A program made the position numbers and the translations under genes. Shown here piece after piece: positions 16,389 through 25,662 of a stretch of DNA of 64,000 bases. This DNA comes from CAZRGV01 sp964599655 (lineage in GTDB: Bacteria; Planctomycetota; Planctomycetia; Isosphaerales; Isosphaeraceae), in NCBI GenBank assembly GCA_964599655.1, contig CAZRGV010000009.1, positions 1 to 64,000 on the forward strand, in the 5' to 3' direction. The notes below the pieces were generated by a model, which saw only the letters and a list, made by a program, of their open reading frames with translations, had not been told where the DNA came from and did not search any database. Position 1 is the stretch's first letter. Each line of letters starts with the position of its first letter.

Positions 16389-17954
16389 TCAAGCCCGTTG
16401 CCTCGCCGGTTCCCTCGCGACGACGGTCCCCCTGGCGCGGGATGGCGTTCCCGGACGCCAGGGGGTTTTGGTGATTCGCTCGACGACGCGGATGGCCGAG
16501 AGGACAACGGCCATGGTTCCCTGGCCGGGGAAGACCGAGTCGCCGACAAGCCAGAGCCCAGGGCCAAAAACGTCGGAGCCGACGGCCAGGAAATTGCTGT
16601 TTCGCCGGGAAACGGGCGGCCCGCCGACGGCGCCAAGGGTCCGCCTGGTGTATCGGGCGAAGCTCCGAGGGGAGGCAAATTCGTCGTGAACGATGGCGCC
16701 TGGGGCCTCGGGCAATGCGCGTCCCAGGGCGTTCAACAGGCGGTCGCGATAGTCGGCTTTTTTCCGTTCGTAGGCGACTGTGCTCAGGCCCGACCAGTCG
16801 TGGGGACGGGTGTGGGTCGACATGGTGGCCAGGCGAACCTCCGACGGGCCGTACCCCTCGTCGTCCGTGGGGGAAAGGGAGACCAGAACATTGTTCCCAT
16901 CGTGGATCGGCGCGTCGAGGTCTTGCAAGACCTGATGGAACAAGGGGCCGTCGTCGGGGATCGCCTCGCGCCGAATCGCGACGTAGCCGGTGAAGGCGCT
17001 CCAGGCGGCCCTCGACCGCCGTTCGAGCCGTTCGAGCCGGCCGAGCAAGCTCCGGCCGAGCAGCGTGGCGGCCAGGTCGAGCGGCAGGTTGAACACCACC
17101 TGCCGGGCCTTGAGGCGTTGGCGGCGACGGGTCAGGACGAGGAAGCCCCCCTGCCCTTCGTCGGGATCGGGCTCGACGCGATCGACGATCGTGGCCGTCC
17201 GGAGATCGCCTCCCATCGCCGCGAATCGCTGGCCGATCCCCTCGGCCAGGGCCTTCATGCCGCCTCGGGGCCGGCTCAGCCCGAGCCGGTAGGCCTGGAG
17301 ACAGGCCGAGGCGTTGGCAAAGGGGACCACTTCAGGACCGGCCTGCGCGGTGTCCTGGAGCAGCATCGCGACGAGGGCCCGGAACGGCCGGTCGCCCGCC
17401 AGGCCCAGCAGCCGGAGCACGTCGAGAACCGTCAAGGCCCAGGTCGAGGCCGCGAGCAGGCCACCAGGCCCGAGCACGCGAAGGTCGTGCATGAGGTCGC
17501 CGACCGACCGGACCGGCAGCCTCGGGACCTTGCCGGCGGCGTCGAAGAGCCGCTGGCCGGCCGCGTGTTGAAGCCGCCAGAAGGCGTGACGGGCCTTCGA
17601 TCGGCCAGGGAACGCGGCGGCCATCGCTCGCTCAAAGGCGACGGGGTCGGGAACGATGTCGAGGGTGCGGTCGGGCAGGTGGACGCGGTAGCTCGGGGTC
17701 GTGACCGCCTCGAAGGCGAGCCCGATGTCGGCCAGCAGGTCGCCAATCGGCTCGCCGGGCTTCAGTCCCATCAACGCCGTCGCGCCGGCGTCGAACGTGT
17801 AAGGCCCTCGTTCAAAATACCCCGCGCAGCCTCCAAGCCTGGTGTGGGCCTCTAACAAGATCACCCGAAGCCCTCGACGTTGGGCCAGCGCCGAGGCCGC
17901 CAAGCCTCCCATGCCGCCGCCAATGACCGCCAGGTCGAACGTCGGATCCGCCAT
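16389..17954 (-). CDS. CrtI/CrtD-like FAD-dependent oxidoreductase
   Basis: A 521-residue flavoprotein starting at ATG 17954 (MADPTFDLAVIGGG). The N-terminal dinucleotide-binding fold is typical (IGGGMGGLAASALAQRRG, then a Glu and LGGCAGYF), and the C-terminal FAD-contact segment reads LWLVGDSVFPGQGT, as in phytoene desaturases, carotenoid isomerases and C-3',4' desaturases. Carotenoid desaturation or isomerisation is the likely role, but the family also includes enzymes with other lipid substrates. No other carotenoid genes are nearby. The reading frame stays open for 1.4 kb upstream of this start; that extension has no recognisable homology and is not annotated. Confidence 0.82.
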   Translation of the reverse strand: MADPTFDLAVIGGGMGGLAASALAQRRGLRVILLEAHTRLGGCAGYFERGPYTFDAGATALMGLKPGEPIGDLLADIGLAFEAVTTPSYRVHLPDRTLDIVPDPVAFERAMAAAFPGRSKARHAFWRLQHAAGQRLFDAAGKVPRLPVRSVGDLMHDLRVLGPGGLLAASTWALTVLDVLRLLGLAGDRPFRALVAMLLQDTAQAGPEVVPFANASACLQAYRLGLSRPRGGMKALAEGIGQRFAAMGGDLRTATIVDRVEPDPDEGQGGFLVLTRRRQRLKARQVVFNLPLDLAATLLGRSLLGRLERLERRSRAAWSAFTGYVAIRREAIPDDGPLFHQVLQDLDAPIHDGNNVLVSLSPTDDEGYGPSEVRLATMSTHTRPHDWSGLSTVAYERKKADYRDRLLNALGRALPEAPGAIVHDEFASPRSFARYTRRTLGAVGGPPVSRRNSNFLAVGSDVFGPGLWLVGDSVFPGQGTMAVVLSAIRVVERITKTPWRPGTPSRARGTVVAREPARQRA

Positions 17955-19432
17955 CGGCCGCCCCCTGCTCTCGACCGCTCTTCGCGTCGTTCGATTCGAT
18001 GCCATCCTACGAAATCTCCTGGATCGGTCGTCCTTCGCAGGATGAGCTTCCGCCACCGAATAACTGATGACGCAACAGGTTCGGTGAGCGATGCCCACCC
18101 ATCGAACGACGGGTTCTCCAGGTGATTCGGTATCAGTGTAGGCGCCCGGCGGGCAACCCGTCGACCGCGTTGAGCGTCGGACCACGAGACTCGGAACGGG
18201 TCGGGGCGAACGGCGAGCGTGCCCGGCGAGGCCGGGTTCCAGGGAGGGTAGCGTCCGAGTCCAGGTTTCGGCGAGGCCGTTCGAGAGATCGTCGAACCCC
18301 CCGCCAATCGCCAGCGTGCGCGCCTGGTGCGCGCTTTCTGACGACACGCGATGGTCGGAAGCCATGATTTCCTTTGAGTTTGCGAACCAAGGAGGGAGTT
18401 CGTTCGGCGCAGCGCGCGGCGCGGCTCCGTCGATGCCCGTGAGCGCTTCGATCGCGGCGTGGCCGGTCGTCGGACCCCAACAAGGACCGGGCATCTCATC
18501 GCCAATCCGCCTCGGGGGCGTGCGATCCGTTCGTATCGCCGTCACCCAAAACCGGTCGCGGGTTCGTTTTGTCAATCCGAGGATCGGCGCGAGCACCGAC
18601 AACCCAAACGCGGCTCGGAAATGCCTCCAGTACGCTCGCGGTGCGCGGTTCCGGCGGACGAATCGCCTCCGGAAGTTATTCCAGGAATGAGACTTCCGAT
18701 TCGACAGGGGAGTTCGTTCGGCGCGCCACACGCTTCGGGCGAGAAAGGACCGGGGTGGGCCGGAACGTTGAGGGATTCGAACGGGATTCAGAACATCCAA
18801 AATTTGATTTTCGTGATCCGAAAAACAGCGTTGGGGGTCGAGCGAGGGGCGCGCGACGCCTCGCGGTCGAGCGGCTTCAGGATGGAGCGCCGATTTCATC
18901 GCTTCGGGAGTCGGGACGTGGTGACTCAGGGTGTTCATTTCGGATGTTTGCATGGATATCAGGGCCGTTGAGCGCGCGTGGCACGGGTGCTCGGGGTCGC
19001 GGCGCTCCGTGAATAAGGATCGTGGAATCGGCGGTTGGGATTCGTAGGTGCAGAAAAGAATTTCGGCGCCCTCGCCGTCGGGGCGATGGGGCGGGCGGAC
19101 GTGAGGACCGACCCGCCCTGCTCGGCTCGCCGTGGCTCGGGGACGCGTTGGCTTCCGTCCGCGCTCCCTTTGCCGGAGGCTTTCGGCAACGAGCTCATGG
19201 TTGGATGAAATATCAAGATTTGGGGCGTCCTGGTTCTCGCGACCAATGTCGGAGAGCGGCCGGAAGGTGGGGCCGTCGTGGTCCACGACACACGTTGGCG
19301 GGCTTGTTGGTTGTCGCGGATCGGGAAACCGTTTACGCAATCCGGGATGGCGATCACCGAGGGGTTCCCTGTGCAATGGCGGGCTTGTGGTCCAGGTCGG
19401 TACGAGGGGTTCGGAACCGGGAGCGACGGGTG
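17955..19432. other. Gene-poor region of about 1.5 kb
   Basis: No convincing gene is seen on either strand. It contains the degenerate palindromic repeat copy B (18029-18111). The minus-strand frame of the downstream flavoprotein remains free of stops up to 19376, but its translation is Arg/Pro-rich, without a start signal or motif, so it looks like a GC-driven artefact. A short sequence GGGAGTTCGTTCGGCGC-like occurs twice (near 18405 and 18710). Confidence 0.6.
18029..18111. repeat. Palindromic dispersed repeat, copy B (degenerate)
   Basis: Left arm 18029-18060 and right arm 18080-18111 are imperfect reverse complements (roughly three quarters of positions pair). The right arm, read on the minus strand, contains GGGTGGGCATCGCTCACCGAA, which corresponds to the arm of copy A at 8290. 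The spacer keeps a GCGCAAC-like core shared with copy A. Confidence 0.7.
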
Positions 19433-20554
19433 ATGTCGTATCGTCAAGAGGTGTGGGTTCGCTCGTTGTTGGTGATCGCCCTTGTCGTCGTGACGGGAGG
19501 GTCGAGGGTCTCGGCCCAGTCGGCGCGCTGGAGGCCCCGGACGGAGGACTGGTCGAGGAATCCGAACCCGGTTCTCGGTGACTGGGGATTCGACCGGCCC
19601 GGATATCCGAAGGGTTTGTACATCCAAGGGATCACGGTCAAGGAGGGAGAACGAGTCACGAATCCGGTGATCTATGACAACGATGTCTATGACGATGTGT
19701 TCGATGACGAGTGGGCCTTCGCGATGGCGAGCCTGGGGAAGATGAATCTGACCGGGTTGATCATCACGCCGGTACTTACCGATGGCTGGGGGTTCTCGAA
19801 GCCGGAGTGGAAGAAAACGGCCTTCGAGGCCAGGCAGCGCGCGGCCGAATCCGGACTTCGGATGGACCGGATTCCACCGATCACGATCGGCACCGAGGCC
19901 GAAAGCGAATCGGCCGGGGTGCGGAAGGATTCGGCGGGCGCGCGTCTGTATGTTGAACAGATCAACAAACAGTATGAAAAGGATCCGACGCGTCCGGTGA
20001 TCGTCAATATTGGGGGCCAGGGGGCCACGCTCGCGTCAGCGTACGGTCTTGACCCGAGCATCGCCACGAAGTGCATCGTGTATTACACGGATCTTCGTGT
20101 TTACAACGGTCATTACCGCTGGGCGTCCGAGCTGGTGGCGAAGCACTTCCGGGTCGTGAGCTGGGGAGACGACCACTGGTGGATTCCGAAACGTTGCCAG
20201 AACGAGTGGCGCGTTCTTCCCCGGCCGGAGAAGTGCGAGGGAAGCGAGAACGGCCCCGACAGCGGCGAGTGGCGCCGCCTGACCGCCCTGCACGTCCCCA
20301 TGCTGGACCACATGGTGCAACAGTTCCAGACGCGGGGCGAGTACTGTCAAGGAGAACGAAAAGCCGACGCGTACGGCGATGGCACGTTTCTTCACGCCTG
20401 GCTCCCCGGCCTGTTCGAGGACGCGGCGATCCAGGAGGTTCGAGGGAGCGAGGTCCTTCACGTCACTCGCTTCACACCGCGCAACGAGTCTTTGGTGAAA
20501 ACGATAACACTCCAGGTTCTGTTGAATCCACAGGTTTACGGCAACGGCCGTTGA
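19433..20554 (+). CDS. Secreted nucleoside-hydrolase-like protein
   Basis: A 373-residue exported protein; ATG 19433 is preferred because a GGGAG site precedes it and a signal peptide follows (SLLVIALVVVTGGSRVSA, cleavage after about residue 28). After a short linker comes NPVIYDNDVYDDVFDDEWA, with Asp82, Asp84, Asp87-88 and Asp91-92, which resembles the calcium-binding Asp cluster of nucleoside hydrolases, then a beta strand LTGLIITP. The segment PVIVNIGGQGATLASAYGLDP fits the next conserved block of that fold. Similarity is distant, so the hydrolytic function is inference. No partner genes adjoin it apart from the YfhO-like gene downstream. Confidence 0.6.
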   Translation: MSYRQEVWVRSLLVIALVVVTGGSRVSAQSARWRPRTEDWSRNPNPVLGDWGFDRPGYPKGLYIQGITVKEGERVTNPVIYDNDVYDDVFDDEWAFAMASLGKMNLTGLIITPVLTDGWGFSKPEWKKTAFEARQRAAESGLRMDRIPPITIGTEAESESAGVRKDSAGARLYVEQINKQYEKDPTRPVIVNIGGQGATLASAYGLDPSIATKCIVYYTDLRVYNGHYRWASELVAKHFRVVSWGDDHWWIPKRCQNEWRVLPRPEKCEGSENGPDSGEWRRLTALHVPMLDHMVQQFQTRGEYCQGERKADAYGDGTFLHAWLPGLFEDAAIQEVRGSEVLHVTRFTPRNESLVKTITLQVLLNPQVYGNGR

Positions 20555-21352
20555 CCACGACATCGGCATCGACGAGACACGAACCACCAGGGGCTCGATC
20601 GTGGCTTCGGACTCGTTTCGTCGAAACAAACAGAGTGATATACTTGCATCGTATGAACTTATTATAATCAGTCATTTCCGCGCCGATTCGGTTTCGCCGT
20701 CGGACGTGACGGCGGCGAGTCCGCCTCGCATTCCGGCCTCGGGAATCGGATCGCCGTCGGCGTCCGTCGTGGGCCGGTGGTGAGACCGGGCGGGAAAGAT
20801 CTCGACCCTCGCTGAGGTCCATCGCGGTCGGGGCGGGAGTGTCGCGGGTTGCTCCCTGATGATGGGGGCCGAGGGCGGTACGGCCGTCGGGACGGACTCG
20901 CGGCGTGGAGGAGCGACGCTCGATCGCGTGATCGAGTGAGGCTCCGCGACAGCGTATGAATCAAGATTTATGGGTGATCCCCGACCGTGTTCGGCCGCGA
21001 TCCGAGGTCGAACACGGTCGGGGTTTTTTGTTTCGTCAGCGCGTCGTCGAGGTTGCGAGCGGGATCGTTCGCTTCGAAGGTGCGCGGAAAACCGTTGGCC
21101 CATTCGTGGGACCTGGGTGGATGGGGGTCTCGCACCGAGGGTCCATCCACCCAAACCGGCGTGTGTCCCTGTGAATGGGATCCGGCGATTCTTGCAGAGC
21201 GCCTTACTTCTGTTTTTGGTGGTTGTGGTCCAGTTCCTGCGCTGTTAATCTTGTTACGCTTGTTCCAGATTTTTATGTGACGAATCCGGCGGTCGGTGGG
21301 TCATTGCGGATCAGAGGTCCGGAACGCGAACCAGCGGCGATTTCGTCGGAGC
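20555..21352. other. Intergenic region of about 800 bp with an AT-rich patch and an orphan terminator
   Basis: Contains a 13-nt palindrome GTTTCGTCGAAAC (20615-20627), an AT-rich patch with a perfect TATAAT (20663-20668), a strong intrinsic terminator (20979-21029) and a hairpin with 11-bp arms (21114-21124 and 21143-21153). No convincing protein-coding frame is seen. Confidence 0.55.
20979..21029 (+). terminator. Strong intrinsic terminator with 15-bp stem
   Basis: CCCCGACCGTGTTCG (20979-20993) pairs perfectly with CGAACACGGTCGGGG (21009-21023) and is followed by six T (21024-21029). It is oriented for plus-strand transcription but lies 425 bp beyond the nearest upstream stop codon at 20554. 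Confidence 0.8.
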
Positions 21353-23749
21353 ATGGTCATGCGCGAGGGGGCGGCTCTGGAGCAGGAACGGCGTGCGCCG
21401 GTCACGGTGGGTCGCGGCACGCCGGAAGCGAACGTGCCCGAGGAGACGGTCGCGCGGCGAAGTGAGGATGCGGTTCCGGCGGCGATGGGCGGATGGATGG
21501 CCCTGGGGTTGGCCGTGATCCTCGTCGGCCTGGCGCTCGGTCGGTTGCTGGTGGGGGACGAGCCGATCGAGGGGGATCCCGACCTGATGTACCGGCCGTT
21601 CAAGACGGAGCTCGCCCGAGCGTTACGCGCGGGGACCCTCCCGTTCTGGAGCAAGCAACTCGGCGTGGGTGTGCCGCTGGTGGCGGAGAGTCACGTGGCG
21701 GCGTTTTATCCACTGAACTTGTTGATATATCGGGTGTTGGATGTCAGTATGGCGTATCGGCTGTTGATGTGGCTTCATTACGTGGCGCTGGCGCTGACGA
21801 TGTATCTTTACGCGCGGGTGTTGCGGCTGACGCCCTGGGGCGCGGCGATGGCGGCGACGGCGTTCTCGCTCTGCGGGTTCCAGATGAGCCACGCGTGCCA
21901 CGAGCCGTTTTACTCGGTGATGCCGTACCTGCCGCTGGCGCTGTTGCTGACCGAGCGCTACCTGGCCGTGGGGGGCGTCTGGCGGCTCGCGGCGCTCGCG
22001 CTCGTGCTGGGTTTGCAGATCACACTTGGTCATTTTCAGATTCAAATGTGGACGGCGGGGCTGGTTGTCGCGACCGGGCTCTGGCGCGTGGTCGCGAGAG
22101 ACGCTCCGTGGCGACGGCTGGCAGGGCTGGCGCTGGCCCTGTTGTGGGCGGGCGCAGTGGCGATGGTTCAGCTTGGACTGACGTGGGAGCTTATGCACAT
22201 CTCACGATTCAATCGCCCCAAGATTTCCTTGACGGTTTACGCCTTTCCGCCCGCCCACTGGGCGCAGCCCGCCCTTCCCCGGCTGTTTCAGGGGTTTGTC
22301 GGGAATACGCTCTCGCCCTACTGGAGCCGCCTGCAAACGACGCCTGACGAGGCGAGTTTCTACATTGGCACCGTGCCGTTGATTCTCGCGGCGGTCGGAC
22401 TGGTGTTGCGGGGCGATCGGGTGCTGGCTCCCTGGAAGTGGCTCGCGCTGATCGGTTTTCTTCTTGCGACGATGCCCCGTTGGTTCCTCGGCGGCTACTA
22501 CGCCCTGCTGAGCCTGCCGGGATTGGGCCACTTCCGAGCCCCGGGCCGATTCGTGCTCTGGCCGAGCCTGGGCCTTTGTTTGCTGGCGGGACGCGGATTC
22601 GAGCGTGCCATCGCCTCACGACGGTTCTGGAGGGGGTATGGGCTGGCCGTGTTCTTCGGAGTTCTGGCCGCGGCCTGGGGCGTGTTCTGGTCGTCGAGCC
22701 CCGATGTTCTCAAGGAACTGGGGGCTTCGGCGCGCAACGCGTTCCTGGCCGAGGCGGCGGTGGCCTGGCTGGTCGGCCTGGCGGTGGTGGCGCTCTGGCG
22801 GATTGGGCCGCGAACCATCCCGCACGGGGTCCCGCTGCTGGTCGCCTTTGGGGAGTTGACGTACTTGTTCTATCATGGGTCGACGCCCTGGGGCCGGCCG
22901 ATCCGTTTCCCGGAGCGGAGCCCGGTTTTCCGGCGCCTGGCGGCGGAGCGGGATGTCGGCCTGATCGCCGGGCGCGTTCTCGATTTGCCCGTTCGCGCGG
23001 GCTTCGCGACGGCGTATCCGAATCTGGGAATCACCCCGCCGCCGCCGAATTACATCCTTGAATCGGCCCGGGACGCCATCTGGTACACCGACGAGATGGA
23101 CACATGGTTTCACCGGTTTGGGGTCACGCACGGGATCTTCGAAGGGATCAAGCTCCTACGGCCATCGCGGATACTCTACGTCGGTCCCGACCCGGCACTC
23201 GATGCCCTGCTGCCTCGAACACATGCGTCGCCGAACACAAGGCGGATCTGGCGGCTGGAGCGTTACCCGGCCTTTCCCGAAGCCAGGGCGGCGTGCGTGG
23301 TCCGCGAGGCGGAGAGTTGGGGTGACCTCATCGACACCCTCACGGACTCGTCCAACTCGCGAGAGGTCTGGTACCTCAAGTCAGACCGGCCCCCGGATCC
23401 GCCTGGTCCGCGCGCTCGGTCGGCGAGAGTGCTCGATTGGGATGGCCGCTCCTGCGTGGTCGAGCACGACGGCACGGTCGACCTGGTGATCCGTCGGGCG
23501 CATTATCCCGGTTGGTCGGCGCGGCTGAGCGACGGACATGAGGTTCCGATCGTCCCGGCCGACGGCGGCCTCCAGTCGGTCCGCCTGCCTGGATCGGGCC
23601 GAACCAGGGTGGAGTTCGCCTACCATCCGAGCCACTTGACGGAACTCGCGCTGATTTCGATCGCGGCGGCGACGGCCTCGGTCCTCGTGCTCTTCGGCGC
23701 GGCCGTTCGGCACGGTTCGAGGCCGAGTCGGGATCGGTCGAGCGATTGA
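21353..23749 (+). CDS. YfhO-like multi-pass membrane protein
   Basis: About 798 residues. ATG 21353 or ATG 21359 are both possible; the latter has better spacing from GGAG. After a polar N-terminus of about 45 residues, roughly twelve membrane helices follow, with the family segments GDPDLMYRPFKTELARALRAG and LPFWSKQLGVGVPLVAES near the start of the first periplasmic loop. The final third is a soluble region (SARLSDGHEVPIVPADGG) followed by a last membrane helix. YfhO-type proteins belong to the GT-C-like group and in Firmicutes take part in glycosylation of wall polymers. Its position at the start of a polysaccharide block fits a surface-glycan role. It converges on galE, with 17 nt between stop codons. 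Confidence 0.83.
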   Translation: MVMREGAALEQERRAPVTVGRGTPEANVPEETVARRSEDAVPAAMGGWMALGLAVILVGLALGRLLVGDEPIEGDPDLMYRPFKTELARALRAGTLPFWSKQLGVGVPLVAESHVAAFYPLNLLIYRVLDVSMAYRLLMWLHYVALALTMYLYARVLRLTPWGAAMAATAFSLCGFQMSHACHEPFYSVMPYLPLALLLTERYLAVGGVWRLAALALVLGLQITLGHFQIQMWTAGLVVATGLWRVVARDAPWRRLAGLALALLWAGAVAMVQLGLTWELMHISRFNRPKISLTVYAFPPAHWAQPALPRLFQGFVGNTLSPYWSRLQTTPDEASFYIGTVPLILAAVGLVLRGDRVLAPWKWLALIGFLLATMPRWFLGGYYALLSLPGLGHFRAPGRFVLWPSLGLCLLAGRGFERAIASRRFWRGYGLAVFFGVLAAAWGVFWSSSPDVLKELGASARNAFLAEAAVAWLVGLAVVALWRIGPRTIPHGVPLLVAFGELTYLFYHGSTPWGRPIRFPERSPVFRRLAAERDVGLIAGRVLDLPVRAGFATAYPNLGITPPPPNYILESARDAIWYTDEMDTWFHRFGVTHGIFEGIKLLRPSRILYVGPDPALDALLPRTHASPNTRRIWRLERYPAFPEARAACVVREAESWGDLIDTLTDSSNSREVWYLKSDRPPDPPGPRARSARVLDWDGRSCVVEHDGTVDLVIRRAHYPGWSARLSDGHEVPIVPADGGLQSVRLPGSGRTRVEFAYHPSHLTELALISIAAATASVLVLFGAAVRHGSRPSRDRSSD

Positions 23750-23766
23750 TCCTGGTCGAGGTCGGT

Positions 23767-24735
23767 TCAAGCGCGGGACTTGTGCCAGTTCCAGGCGGTT
23801 TGGACGATGGAATCGAGATCGGTATAGCGCGCCGACCAGCCGAAATCGCGCTGAATGGCCTTGGGTGAGGCGACCAGCGAAGGGGGGTCGCCGGGCCGTC
23901 GGGGCCGCTCGACGGCCGGGATCGGGTGTCCGGTGACCCGGCGGCAGGCATCGACGACCTCTCGCACGCTGAAGCCGTGGCCGGTTCCGACGTTGTAGAC
24001 CATCGCGCGGCCGGGCTGGAGGCGCTCGAGGCCGAGCAGGTGCGCATCGGCCAGATCCTCGACATGAATGTAGTCGCGAATACAGGTGCCGTCCGGCGTG
24101 GGATAGTCGGTTCCGAAGATCGAGACGTCACTTCGACGGCCCAGGGCGACCATCAGCACGAGCGGGATGATGTGCGATTCGGGGTCGTGGTCCTCGCCGA
24201 GGGTGCCGTCGGCCGAGGCGCCGCAGGCGTTGAAATAGCGCAGGGTGAGGGTGGCGAAGCCGTAGGCGGACGCGTAGTCGGAGAGAGCGTGCTCCATGGC
24301 GAGCTTGGTGAATCCATAGGGATTGATCGGTTGCTTGGGAGCGTCTTCGGGAATCGGGCTGACGTCGGGGATTCCGTAGACGGCCGCGGTGCTCGAAAAG
24401 ACGATGCGAGAACAGCCCGAGGCGCGCATGGCGTCGAGCAGGTTGAGCGTGCCGACCAGATTGTTGCGGTAGTACTTGGCCGGGTCGGCGACACTCTCGG
24501 GCACCGACGCATGAGCCGCAAAGTGCATGACCGCCTCGGCCTGGAAGTCACGCAGGGCCGACTCCAGCGCGGCCGAATCCGCGAGATCCGCGCGAACCAG
24601 ACGGCCGTCCGGAACGGCCCAGACGTGCCCCTGGCTCAGGTTGTCGAGGACCCGGACATCGTGGCCGGCCTGGAGCAGCCGGCGAACGGCATGGCTCCCG
24701 ATGTATCCCGCCCCTCCGACAACGAGAACTCGCAT
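23767..24735 (-). CDS. galE: UDP-glucose 4-epimerase
   Basis: A 322-residue extended short-chain dehydrogenase that interconverts UDP-glucose and UDP-galactose using tightly bound NAD. The start is ATG 24735 with GGGGAT upstream. The NAD-binding GGAGYIG lies at residues 7-13, and the active site is Ser115/Thr116 with Tyr140 and Lys144 (NPYGFTK). GalE-specific segments follow: RYFNACGA and DYIHVEDLADAH. Length is close to the bacterial norm. It is the last gene of the minus-strand series GT2, methyltransferase, galE, which suggests a supply of UDP-galactose for glycan synthesis. Confidence 0.93.
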   Translation of the reverse strand: MRVLVVGGAGYIGSHAVRRLLQAGHDVRVLDNLSQGHVWAVPDGRLVRADLADSAALESALRDFQAEAVMHFAAHASVPESVADPAKYYRNNLVGTLNLLDAMRASGCSRIVFSSTAAVYGIPDVSPIPEDAPKQPINPYGFTKLAMEHALSDYASAYGFATLTLRYFNACGASADGTLGEDHDPESHIIPLVLMVALGRRSDVSIFGTDYPTPDGTCIRDYIHVEDLADAHLLGLERLQPGRAMVYNVGTGHGFSVREVVDACRRVTGHPIPAVERPRRPGDPPSLVASPKAIQRDFGWSARYTDLDSIVQTAWNWHKSRA

Positions 24736-24800
24736 CGAATGATCCCCATTCAGAAGATGGTCTTCGGATCGCAATTGTGGCAGGAACCGGAACGTTGTGG

Positions 24801-24858
24801 CGAACCAAATCATTGCATTATTGAAAATGCGAATATGAACGCATGTGAATTTGGTTCG
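24801..24858. repeat. 10-bp inverted repeat flanking an AT-rich core
   Basis: CGAACCAAAT (24801-24810) and ATTTGGTTCG (24849-24858) are exact reverse complements around 38 AT-rich bases, which include the small inner hairpin GCATT-ATTGAA-AATGC. It lies between the methyltransferase stop (24887) and the galE start (24735) on the minus strand, so it may act as a terminator, a promoter/operator, or both. Confidence 0.55.
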
Positions 24859-24886
24859 AAACTCGGCTCCCGATCACGGTCCCATT

Positions 24887-25662
24887 CTACCGGTTGCGAC
24901 GGGCGATGGCGAAGAGGCTCGACCCGGTTCGGAGGCAGCCTCTCAGGGCAACTGGTTGTTCGAGCCTGAAGGCCAGTCGAAGCAGCCAGGGGCCGGGCCA
25001 GGGGGGCAGGGCCAGATACCGCCGGTACGTTTCGGAGGGAGCTTCACCGGGTTTCGCGCGGGTTCGATCGCGACGGCGGCGCAGGAACCCCACCATCGGA
25101 TGGACTGAAGATTGAGGCCCGTTCCGTCAAACGCCTTGCAAAGGGTTTCGGGCGTGTAGCGGCGACGGTGGCCTTGCACGGCGTCGAACTCGGAGAACAG
25201 AGCGGGCAAGGCCGGAACACTGATGAGGACGCACCCGCCGATGGGAACCAGGCCGGCGATCCGGGCCAACGCGTCGCGATCGTCGTCGAGGTGCTCGAGG
25301 ACGTCGAGGGCCAGCACCGCGTCGAACGGCTGGCCATCGAGAGCGGCATCGAGGTCGCGCGTCAGGTCGGCCTCGAAGAGGACGCGATCCGGCCGGTCGA
25401 TCTGTTCGAGGGCGCGCCGCGAGAGGTCGAGTCCGGCGGCGCGATAACCGCGACGTTCGAGAGCATCGAGCGTGACGCCCCAGCCGCAACCGGCGTCGAG
25501 CACGCGTGATGGGGGCTTGACGCCCTCGCGTTCCAGCAGCGCGAGGGTCAGCGAGGCACGCGCCGTCCACCAGGGATGACGACGAACGGTCCCGGCCAGA
25601 TCGGCGAGGATCGAGTCGTCCATGTGCCGTTGGCAGGAACCCGAGGACAGGACGGAGATCAC
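24887..25662 (-). pseudogene. Class I SAM-dependent methyltransferase, frameshifted
   Basis: The first frame (GTG 25662, overlapping the preceding GT2 stop; ATG 25623 is an alternative) encodes a Rossmann methyltransferase: VLDAGCGWGVTLDALE is the SAM-binding motif and VLALDVLEHLDDD motif II. After RWWG this frame continues into an unlikely Pro/Gly/Cys-rich tail ending at 24943. The next frame instead gives FLRRRRDRTRAKPGEAPSE and then ETYRRYLALPPWPGPWLLR, ending SSLFAIARRNR at 24887, which is a credible C-terminus for such enzymes. Adding one G to the four-base run at 25088-25091 (C on the plus strand) joins the two. Either a sequencing error or a real mutation explains it. The role is probably in glycan or lipid modification. 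Confidence 0.75.

Noticed and set aside
17958..19376. Upstream extension of the CrtI/CrtD-like frame
   Set aside because: No stops, but no homology, no ribosome site, an Arg/Pro-rich translation and a palindromic repeat inside it; the MADPT start at 17954 fits the family.
21114..21153. Terminator from an 11-bp stem upstream of the YfhO-like gene
   Set aside because: TGGGTGGATGG/CCATCCACCCA pairs well, but no T tract follows on either strand and there is no gene to terminate; noted only as a hairpin.
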